From an uncultured Hungatella sp. (GTDB lineage: Bacteria > Bacillota > Clostridia > Lachnospirales > Lachnospiraceae), in assembly GCA_910588505.1 (NCBI GenBank), contig CAJUPQ010000095.1, positions 1 through 12,152 on the forward strand: a DNA stretch of 12,152 nt, in the 5' to 3' direction. Positions 6,028 through 12,152 of the stretch are shown here, piece by piece. Within the stretch, counting starts at the first letter, position 1, and the number at the start of each line of letters is the position of its first letter. The position numbers and the translations under genes were made by a program. The notes beneath the pieces are model-generated. The model worked only from the letters and a program-made list of their open reading frames with translations. It had not been told where the DNA came from and searched no databases.

Positions 6028-7260
6028 ATGAGCAAACCACTTGAGGGAATTAAGGTTGTAGAACTTGCTAATTTTATTGCGGCGGCTTCCGCAGGACGGT
6101 TTATGGCTGATTTGGGAGCGGATGTTGTGAAAATTGAGTCTGCCAAGGGGGACCCTTTAAGGCATACGGCTCCGTCGGAGGGGCGGCCTCTGGATATGTA
6201 TGAAAACACCACCTGGGACCTGGAAAATGCCAACAAGAGATGCATCTCCCTGAATATGAAGGATGCGGCGGGCAAGGAGGCGTTTTTTAAGCTTTTGGAC
6301 CAGGCGGATGTGCTGATTACCAACTGGCGGGTTCAGGCTTTGGAGAGGGCCGGCCTTGACTATGAGACGCTGAAGGTAAAATATCCCAAATTGGTTTACG
6401 CCATCTGTACCGGGTACGGGGAGTACGGGCCGGACAAGGATCTTCCGGGGTTTGATTTTACCGCGTTTTTTGCCAGAGGCGGGTACTTTGATTCTCTCCG
6501 CCAGAGAGGGACCGTTCCTTTTAACGGGGTTCCCGGGCTTGGGGACCACAATGTGGGCATGAACCTGGCGGCCGGCATTCTGGCGGCTTTGTACCAGGCC
6601 AAAACCAAGGGAATCGGCGAGAAAGTGGAGACTTCCTTGTTTGAGAGCGCGGTTTACAACATGGGCATGATGGTGCAGGCGTCTAATTACGAGGGCATTG
6701 CCCAGCAGTATCCCATTGACGTAAGGGAGACTGCCAATCCCTTTAACGCTGCCTGGAGGACCAAGGACGACCGGTTTATCCAGACCTGCATGCCGGATTA
6801 CAATACATACTATAAAAAGTTTATTGCAGCCATTGGCCGTGAGGATCTGGTGGACAATGAGGACTATTTCCCCATTCTTACCTGCCAGTCCAAGGGGCTT
6901 GCCACCCAGGTATACGACATCGTGATGGAGCAGTTTGCCACCAGGACGGAGGCGGAGTGGCGTCCCATTCTGAAGGCGGCGGATATTCCTTTCTCCCTGT
7001 GCCAGAACTGGATTGAGATTCGCAATGACAAGCAGGCGGAGGCCAACAACTGTTTCTATGATATGAAATACGCCAACGGCAATGTAAGAAGGCTGGTGCG
7101 GCTTCCTGTGAAATTCCAGGAGATGGGCGTGCCGGAGTACAAGGCCGGTCCCCTGATCGGCGAGAACGGACCGGAGATTTTAAGGGAGCTGGGCTATGAC
7201 GACGAACAGATTCAGAAGATGCTGGATGAGGGCGCTTTGTTTGTGTGGAAGGATAAATGA
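6028..7260 (+). CDS. hadA: Family III (CaiB/BaiF) CoA transferase, 2-hydroxy acid CoA transferase
   Basis: This 410-residue protein has the CaiB/BaiF N-terminus (LEGIKVVELANFIAAASAGR, 5-24, then ADLGADVVKIE) and the family's catalytic aspartate as Asp173 in GLGDHNVG. In family III enzymes this Asp forms the mixed anhydride/thioester path of CoA exchange. By analogy to HadA and FldA it moves CoA from the saturated or unsaturated acyl-CoA product to an incoming 2-hydroxy acid, so activation costs no ATP once primed. The start at ATG 6028 agrees with the family N-terminus and has AAGGAG (6011-6016) upstream; an in-frame ATG at 5971 lacks a good site. Its TGA overlaps the next gene as ATGA, indicating coupling to the ligase. 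Substrate is not predictable; fldA is the alternative label. Confidence 0.9.
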   Translation: MSKPLEGIKVVELANFIAAASAGRFMADLGADVVKIESAKGDPLRHTAPSEGRPLDMYENTTWDLENANKRCISLNMKDAAGKEAFFKLLDQADVLITNWRVQALERAGLDYETLKVKYPKLVYAICTGYGEYGPDKDLPGFDFTAFFARGGYFDSLRQRGTVPFNGVPGLGDHNVGMNLAAGILAALYQAKTKGIGEKVETSLFESAVYNMGMMVQASNYEGIAQQYPIDVRETANPFNAAWRTKDDRFIQTCMPDYNTYYKKFIAAIGREDLVDNEDYFPILTCQSKGLATQVYDIVMEQFATRTEAEWRPILKAADIPFSLCQNWIEIRNDKQAEANNCFYDMKYANGNVRRLVRLPVKFQEMGVPEYKAGPLIGENGPEILRELGYDDEQIQKMLDEGALFVWKDK

Positions 7261-8891
7261 AACTGATAGATAAACCTTTGGGCCGGTGTTTGTGGGAGCA
7301 GGCCAGGATAAACGGACAGCGGCCGGCTATGGAAATGGGGGATTGGAGCTGTACTTTTAAGGAGCTTGACCGTGTTTCCGATCTTCTGGCCGGCCGGATG
7401 AAGCGGTACAACATAGAAAAGGGTACCCATGTGGGAATCTGGAGCGTTAACAGTCCCAATTGGATTTTTACGTTTTTGGCTCTGGTGAAGGTGGGCGCCG
7501 TGCCGGTGCTGATTAATACTTGCTATAAGCAGGAGGAAATGAAAGGGCTTCTGAATTACTCGGATGTGGAGGTACTGTATTACGGCAATGGGTACAAGAC
7601 CATTTTGTATGATGACGTGATTGCCTCCATCCAAAAGAACACCCCCAAGGTGCGGCATTTTATCCCGATCGGCGAGAAGGAGGAAGGAAATTGGATGCGC
7701 GAGGGGGATTTTTCCCCCGAAGAGCGTTCCGATAGGGCTTTGGAGGAGACGAAAGGGAAAAAGGACCTGGTTTCTTCTTCTGACCCGCTGTGCATGATTT
7801 TCACTTCCGGAAGCACTTCCCTGCCAAAGGGGGTGGTGCTGACCCATTACAATGTGGTGAACAACAGCAGGACCATGATTGAGTGTCTGGGCTGGACGAA
7901 GGAGGACAAGATGTGCATCACGGTTCCGCTGTTTCACTGCTTCGGCATTACGGCGGGAATCGTTTCCTGCATCCAAAGCGGCATGTGCATGCATCTCATC
8001 CCCTATTTTAAGACGGGGAAAGTGTGGGACGGCATCAATACCTACGGCTGCACGGTATTAAACGGGGTTCCCAGCATGTTTTTGGCCTTGATCCGAAAAA
8101 CCGAGTACAAGGACAGAAAGGCGGATGGGCTTAAATCCGGGATTATTGCCGGTTCGCCTGTTACGTCTGAGGAATACAGGGAAATCTGCGGACGGTTTGT
8201 GAATATGCACCTTTTGACCTCCTATGGACAAACGGAGACTTCCCCCTGCGTCACCATGGCGGATTGGGAAGGCATCCATGACGAGAAGGTGATTTCTGCG
8301 GGCAAGGTGACAAAACATGTGCAGGCGCGGATTTGGGACCTGGATGGGAGTCAGGAGGCAAAGGGGGGAGAACCTGGAGAGATTCAGGTAAAGGGCTACA
8401 ATGTGATGAGCGGGTACTACAACCTGCCTCTGGCCAATGAGAAGGCGTTTACCCGGGACGGTTGGCTGAAAACCGGGGATATCGGATGGTTTGATAAAAA
8501 GATGGAACTGCATATTACGGGGAGAATCAAGGAGATGATTATCCGGGCAGGAGAAAATATTTCCCCTCAGGAGATTGAGCAGGCCATCCGGGGCCTTAAG
8601 TGGGTGGAGCAGGTGAAAGTGGTGGGCGTTCCGGCGGAGGTTTTGCAGGAAGAGATTGCGGCGTGCATTATCCCGGCAGAGGGGTGCAGGGTGTGTGAGG
8701 AGGAGCTTTTAAGGTATCTGCAGCCTAAGCTGGCTCATTATAAAATCCCGTCTTATGTGCTGACGTTTGATGAGTTTCCTATGAATGCCAGCGGGAAGAT
8801 TAATCTGAAGGTGGTTCGGGAAATGGCCGCGCAGAGGGTGGAACGCATAAGAAGGGAGAGGCAGGCCCGGGAGATTTTGCGGAATAGATAA
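7257..8891 (+). CDS. AMP-forming acyl-CoA ligase (ANL superfamily)
   Basis: A 544-residue acid-CoA ligase of normal length that forms an acyl-adenylate from ATP and then the acyl-CoA. Core motifs are in order: the A3 phosphate loop FTSGSTSLPKGV (182-193), A5 YGQTE (323-327), A7 TGD (406-408), A8 GRIKEMIIRAGENISPQEIE (422-441), and A10 ASGKI (511-515) with the catalytic Lys514. The A3 loop has Ser188 where many homologues have Gly. The C-terminal 20 residues are very Arg-rich. The ATG overlaps the CoA-transferase stop by four bases, and GGAAGG lies only about 4 bases upstream, so translation is probably coupled. Likely role: making the first CoA thioester to prime the CoA-transferase cycle, as with the ligase CarB of the caffeate operon (inference). 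It could instead be the main activating enzyme for an imported enoic acid. Confidence 0.9.
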   Translation: MKLIDKPLGRCLWEQARINGQRPAMEMGDWSCTFKELDRVSDLLAGRMKRYNIEKGTHVGIWSVNSPNWIFTFLALVKVGAVPVLINTCYKQEEMKGLLNYSDVEVLYYGNGYKTILYDDVIASIQKNTPKVRHFIPIGEKEEGNWMREGDFSPEERSDRALEETKGKKDLVSSSDPLCMIFTSGSTSLPKGVVLTHYNVVNNSRTMIECLGWTKEDKMCITVPLFHCFGITAGIVSCIQSGMCMHLIPYFKTGKVWDGINTYGCTVLNGVPSMFLALIRKTEYKDRKADGLKSGIIAGSPVTSEEYREICGRFVNMHLLTSYGQTETSPCVTMADWEGIHDEKVISAGKVTKHVQARIWDLDGSQEAKGGEPGEIQVKGYNVMSGYYNLPLANEKAFTRDGWLKTGDIGWFDKKMELHITGRIKEMIIRAGENISPQEIEQAIRGLKWVEQVKVVGVPAEVLQEEIAACIIPAEGCRVCEEELLRYLQPKLAHYKIPSYVLTFDEFPMNASGKINLKVVREMAAQRVERIRRERQAREILRNR

Positions 8892-8915
8892 TAGATCAAG
8901 GAGGATATAAGCAAT

Positions 8916-10064
8916 ATGGCAGAAGCGTTTTTTACGGAGCAGCATGAATTGATTCGAAAGTTAGCCCATGACTTTGCGCAGAAGGAACTGACAAAGGAAG
9001 TTCTGGACAAGGTGGAGGAGACGGAGACGTTTCCGGAGGAGATTTTAAATAAGATGGCAAAAGCCGGATTTTTTGGGATTAAGATTCCAAAGGAACTGGG
9101 GGGACAGGGAGCGGACGCCCGTTCTTATGTGCTGGTGATGGAGGAGATTGCCAAGGTGTCGGGCGTGGCAAGCATCTATGTGTCCAGTCCCAACTCCTTA
9201 TCCGGCGGTCCTCTTCTTCTGGCGGGAAATGACGAGCAGAAGGAGAAGTATCTGCGGCCTGTGGTTACGGGGCAGAAGAAGCTGGCTTTCGCGCTGACGG
9301 AGCCGGGAGCCGGGTCTGACGCGGGAAGCGTTGCCGCCACGGCCAAAAAGGAGGGAGACCACTACGTTCTTAACGGGCGCAAATGTTTTATCACCATGGC
9401 TCCTTTGTCGGATTACGCGGTGGTGTTTGCCAAGACGGATGTGACCAAAGGAAACCGGGGATTGTCGGCTTTCGTTCTGGATATGCACGGGGAAGGCGTT
9501 TCCTGCGGGAAGCCGGAGAATAAGATGGGGGTTATCGGCTGCGCCACGTCTGACATTATTATGGACAATGCCATTGTTCCCCAGGAAGACCGTCTGGGAG
9601 AAGAGGGGGACGGCTTTAAGATTGCCATGCAGACGTTGAATACCGGGCGTCTTGGGGTTGCGGCCCAGTCTATCGGCGTAGCCTCCGGGTGTCTGGAGGA
9701 GGCGGTTAAGTACGCCAGGGAGAGGAAGCAGTTTGGGCGGCCTATCGGAAGCTTCCAGGCCATCAGCTTTATGATTGCGGACATGGCGACCAAGCTGGAG
9801 GCGGCCAAACAGTTGGTTTACAAGGCGGCTTATATGATGGATACGAGACAGGACGCCACTTTAAATGCTTCCATGGCCAAGTATTTTGCTTCGGAAGTGT
9901 GCAATGAGATTGCCCAGAAGGCGGTGCAGATTCACGGAGGATACGGATTTATCAAGGATTACAAGATTGAGAGAATGTTCCGCGACTGCCGGGTATTTAC
10001 CATCTACGAGGGAACCAGCCAGGTACAGCAGATGGTGATCGGCGGCAAGCTGTTGAAGAAATAG
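8916..10064 (+). CDS. acdB: Acyl-CoA dehydrogenase acting as Etf-linked 2-enoyl-CoA reductase
   Basis: A 382-residue FAD enzyme of the short/medium-chain acyl-CoA dehydrogenase family, full length. It shows the first signature FALTEPGAGSDAG (125-137) and the C-terminal IHGGYGF and IYEGTSQ motifs, with Glu365 (codon 10008-10010) as the catalytic base in the usual position. In anaerobes such enzymes, paired with an adjacent Etf, run in the reductive direction: NADH-derived electrons reduce the enoyl-CoA made by HadBC. AAGGAGG (8898-8904) gives a strong start. It is followed by etfB after 20 bases and etfA after a further 15, so the three form one unit like Bcd-EtfBA or CarCDE. Chain or aryl preference cannot be deduced; the gene symbol is by context. 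Confidence 0.92.
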   Translation: MAEAFFTEQHELIRKLAHDFAQKELTKEVLDKVEETETFPEEILNKMAKAGFFGIKIPKELGGQGADARSYVLVMEEIAKVSGVASIYVSSPNSLSGGPLLLAGNDEQKEKYLRPVVTGQKKLAFALTEPGAGSDAGSVAATAKKEGDHYVLNGRKCFITMAPLSDYAVVFAKTDVTKGNRGLSAFVLDMHGEGVSCGKPENKMGVIGCATSDIIMDNAIVPQEDRLGEEGDGFKIAMQTLNTGRLGVAAQSIGVASGCLEEAVKYARERKQFGRPIGSFQAISFMIADMATKLEAAKQLVYKAAYMMDTRQDATLNASMAKYFASEVCNEIAQKAVQIHGGYGFIKDYKIERMFRDCRVFTIYEGTSQVQQMVIGGKLLKK

Positions 10065-10084
10065 CAGAAGGAGGAAAACAGACC

Positions 10085-10870
10085 ATGAAAATTTTAGTTT
10101 GCGTAAAACAGGTGCCAGACACCAATGAAGTGAAGATTGACCCGGTAAAGGGAACCTTAATCCGGGACGGTGTTCCCAGCATTCTCAATCCGGACGACGC
10201 CAATGCCCTGGAGGCGGCTCTTATGCTTAAGGACAAGGACCCGGACGTGGAGATCGCGGTTCTGACCATGGGACCCCCTCAGGCAGGTTACATGCTGCGG
10301 GAATGTCTGGCCATGGGGGCGGACGAGGCTTATCTGTTAAGCGACCGGGCCTTTGGAGGCGCGGATACCTGTGCCACTTCTACTACCATTGCGGCGGGTA
10401 TCCGCAAAGTTGAGGGGGTGGACGTGATTTTCGCAGGCCGTCAGGCCATTGACGGGGATACGGCCCAGGTAGGCCCTCAGGTGGCGCAGCGTCTGGGGAT
10501 TCCGGTGGTTACCTATGTGCAGAGCATCCGGATGGATGAGGACAAGGTGACGGTTCAGAGGCAGATGGAGGACGGGTACGAGGTGGTCGAGGTAAAGCTG
10601 CCCTGTCTTCTCACCTGCGTTAAGGAGCTGAACGAGCCCAGGTATATGTCTGTGGGAGGGATTGTGGACGCTTATCAAAAGGATATTACGGTGTGGAACC
10701 ACATGGACGTGGAGCTTGACCCCGCGGACTGCGGATTGAACGCATCCCCCACCCAGGTGTTTCGCTCCTTTACTCCGCCCCAGAAAGGCAAAGGGGAGAT
10801 GCTGTCCGGCACGGTTCAGGAGATGGCAGAGGCTTTAGTCGGCAAATTGGCGGAGAAACACTTGGTATAA
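10085..10870 (+). CDS. etfB: Electron transfer flavoprotein, beta subunit
   Basis: A 261-residue EtfB. It begins MKILVCVKQVPDT, has LNPDDANALE (34-43), and carries the nucleotide-binding signature GRQAIDGDTAQVGP (118-131). In bifurcating Etfs this DTAQVGP loop belongs to the site holding the bifurcating FAD near the NADH site, whereas in classical Etfs the pocket holds AMP. The sequence fits the anaerobe-type Etf that partners a butyryl-CoA-type dehydrogenase, but bifurcation itself is not proven by these motifs. AAGGAGG (10068-10074) precedes the ATG by 10 bases. It forms a heterodimer with the EtfA encoded next. Confidence 0.95.
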   Translation: MKILVCVKQVPDTNEVKIDPVKGTLIRDGVPSILNPDDANALEAALMLKDKDPDVEIAVLTMGPPQAGYMLRECLAMGADEAYLLSDRAFGGADTCATSTTIAAGIRKVEGVDVIFAGRQAIDGDTAQVGPQVAQRLGIPVVTYVQSIRMDEDKVTVQRQMEDGYEVVEVKLPCLLTCVKELNEPRYMSVGGIVDAYQKDITVWNHMDVELDPADCGLNASPTQVFRSFTPPQKGKGEMLSGTVQEMAEALVGKLAEKHLV

Positions 10871-10885
10871 GGAGGAGAGACTACA

Positions 10886-12067
10886 ATGGCTGTTAATGTT
10901 ATGAAAGAGAAGTGCAAAGGGTGTACAAAGTGTGTGAAGAGCTGTCCGTTTACCGCGATTACCATGGAAGAGAAGAAGGCTGTCATTGGAAGCGGATGTA
11001 CCGGATGCGGTCAGTGTGTGGAGGCATGTCCTTTCGGCGCCATTGAGAAGAGCGGCGATGGGAAAGAGGCCGCGGATTTAAGCGCGTACCGCGGCGTTTG
11101 GGTATTTGCGGAGCAGAGGGAAGGGAAACTGATGCAGGTGGCGGTTGAGCTTCTTGGGGAGGGAAGGAAACTTGCGGAGGAAGTGGGCTGCGAACTTTGC
11201 GCGGTTTTGTGCGGAAGCGGCGTGGAAGATCTGTCCGGGGAATTATTTGAGTATGGGGCAGACAAGGTTTATTACGCGGATGCCCCTGAGCTGGCTCAGT
11301 ATACTACGGACGCCTATACCAAGGCGATCTATGAGGCCATTACTACATACAAACCGGAGATTGTGCTGCTGGGGGCTACCCATATCGGCCGTGACCTGGG
11401 ACCGTGTCTGGCGGTGAGATGCAATACCGGCCTTACGGCGGACTGCACAAGGCTGGAGATTAACCGGGAGACCAAGGGAATCATGCAGACCCGTCCTGCT
11501 TTTGGCGGCAATCTGATGGCTACCATCGTTTGTCCCAACCACAGGCCCCAGATGTCTACGGTGAGGCCGGGGGTTATGGAGAAGGCCAAGCGTCAGGAGG
11601 GCAGAAGCGGGGAGCTGGTGAAGCTTTCTGTAAGCTTTGGGGAGAATGATATCCGGACTAAGGTTGTGGAAGTGGTGAAGAGCGTTAAGGAGATGGTTTC
11701 CCTGACCGACGCCGACATTATCGTGTCAGGAGGCATGGGACTTGGAAAGCCGGAGGGCTTTGAGCTTTTGAAGAAGCTGGCGGACCGTCTGGGAGGAACC
11801 ATCGCGGCTTCCAGGGCCGCCGTGGACGAGGGATGGATTGACCATGCCTATCAGGTGGGCCAGACGGGCACTACGGTGAAACCTAAGATTTATTTTGCAT
11901 GCGGAATCAGCGGGGCGATTCAGCATGCGGCCGGTATGCAGAATTCCGGGCTGATTGTGGCGGTTAATACCAATGAGAACGCTCCGATTTTTGATATTGC
12001 GGATATTGGGATTGTTGGGGATTTGTATAAGGTGATTCCGGCTGTTTTGGAGGAGCTTGATAATTGA
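10886..12067 (+). CDS. etfA: Electron transfer flavoprotein, alpha subunit with N-terminal two-[4Fe-4S] ferredoxin domain
   Basis: At 393 residues it is longer than a plain EtfA (about 310-340) because residues 1-56 form an 8-iron ferredoxin domain. Cys10, 13, 16 and 20 and Cys38, 41, 44 and 48 make two CxxCxxCxxxCP cluster motifs. The rest is EtfA: an N-terminal flavoprotein fold from about residue 70, then the FAD-binding C-terminal domain with GGMGLGKPEG (282-291), QTGTTVKP (326-333) and GISGAIQH (340-347). Such ferredoxin-EtfA fusions are known, for example CarE of the caffeyl-CoA reductase complex in Acetobacterium woodii. The extra clusters probably pass electrons to or from free ferredoxin during bifurcation (inference). 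The start has AAGGAGGAGA upstream and sits 15 bases after etfB. The final codons fall inside the right-hand inverted repeat. Confidence 0.95.
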   Translation: MAVNVMKEKCKGCTKCVKSCPFTAITMEEKKAVIGSGCTGCGQCVEACPFGAIEKSGDGKEAADLSAYRGVWVFAEQREGKLMQVAVELLGEGRKLAEEVGCELCAVLCGSGVEDLSGELFEYGADKVYYADAPELAQYTTDAYTKAIYEAITTYKPEIVLLGATHIGRDLGPCLAVRCNTGLTADCTRLEINRETKGIMQTRPAFGGNLMATIVCPNHRPQMSTVRPGVMEKAKRQEGRSGELVKLSVSFGENDIRTKVVEVVKSVKEMVSLTDADIIVSGGMGLGKPEGFELLKKLADRLGGTIAASRAAVDEGWIDHAYQVGQTGTTVKPKIYFACGISGAIQHAAGMQNSGLIVAVNTNENAPIFDIADIGIVGDLYKVIPAVLEELDN

Positions 12068-12104
12068 GTGAGCAAAGGGCGGGTATTGTCGTGAGAAGCC
12101 AGTC
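12060..12104 (+). repeat. Inverted repeat, right copy (partner at 1-44)
   Basis: ATAATTGAGTGAGCAA (12060-12075) is identical to the reverse complement of 29-44, and similarity continues with gaps to about 12104 through TGTCGTG and GCCAG. The repeat starts within the last codons and stop codon of etfA and runs outward into the downstream gap. The remaining bases to the window end show no clear gene or terminator. Confidence 0.6.
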
Positions 12105-12152
12105 AGAGAAGGAGAGATGTCCCGTCCGGGTTCAGATATGCCAAGCATTCCG

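Noticed and set aside
1327..12067. Acrylate (lactoyl-CoA) or 2-hydroxyglutarate pathway
   Set aside because: Those loci use family I CoA transferases (Pct, GctAB), and the glutarate route also has a glutaconyl-CoA decarboxylase. Here the transferase is clearly CaiB/BaiF family III and no decarboxylase is seen.
12117..12152. Possible start of a next gene (ATG at 12117 after AAGGAG at 12109-12114)
   Set aside because: Only 2 bases separate the site from the ATG, and just 12 codons are visible before the window ends, so it cannot be supported.

Overview
The window carries one co-directional catabolic gene cluster (all genes on the + strand) from what is most likely an anaerobic, gut-type Firmicute of the Clostridia/Lachnospiraceae kind. 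The basis is strong AAGGAGG-type ribosome binding sites, moderate GC, and a gene set known from amino-acid-fermenting clostridia. The enzymes are those of the reductive 2-hydroxyacyl-CoA branch of Stickland-type metabolism: a radical 2-hydroxyacyl-CoA dehydratase (HadB/HadC) with its ATP-dependent activator (HadI), a family III CoA transferase (HadA/FldA-like), an acyl-CoA ligase, an acyl-CoA dehydrogenase used as an enoyl-CoA reductase, and its electron-transferring flavoprotein (EtfB/EtfA).

Layout: 1-44 is one copy of an inverted repeat whose partner lies at 12060-12104. 155-850 is a GntR/FCD regulator, followed by a likely terminator hairpin (880-914). 851-1326 is a long control region holding a good sigma-70-type promoter (1049-1077), a perfect hairpin with a GAAA loop (1102-1119), and two identical 15-bp operator-like repeats (1136-1150, 1242-1256). 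1327-2100 is hadI. 2101-2364 is a gap ending in two tandem hairpins before hadB. 2365-4715 is hadB-hadC, overlapping by one base. 4797-5918 is a YkvI-family membrane transporter. 6028-8891 is the CoA transferase and acyl-CoA ligase, overlapping by four bases. 8916-12067 is acyl-CoA dehydrogenase, etfB and etfA, with EtfA carrying an N-terminal two-cluster ferredoxin domain.

How the genes probably work together (inference from families): the transporter may import a 2-hydroxy acid or related acid, or export the product. The ligase spends ATP to prime a first acyl-CoA. The CoA transferase then passes CoA from product to fresh 2-hydroxy acid. HadI injects one high-energy electron into HadBC, which dehydrates the 2-hydroxyacyl-CoA to 2-enoyl-CoA. 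The acyl-CoA dehydrogenase with EtfAB reduces this to the saturated acyl-CoA, possibly with flavin-based electron bifurcation to ferredoxin.

The back half (CoA transferase, ligase, reductase, EtfB, ferredoxin-EtfA) has the same functional order as the carABCDE caffeate-reduction operon of Acetobacterium woodii, while the front half is a Had/Fld dehydratase module. There is no 2-hydroxy-acid dehydrogenase in the window, so the substrate (aromatic lactate, aliphatic hydroxy acid or other) cannot be read from the sequence. That, the transporter and the regulatory region are the parts most worth following up.
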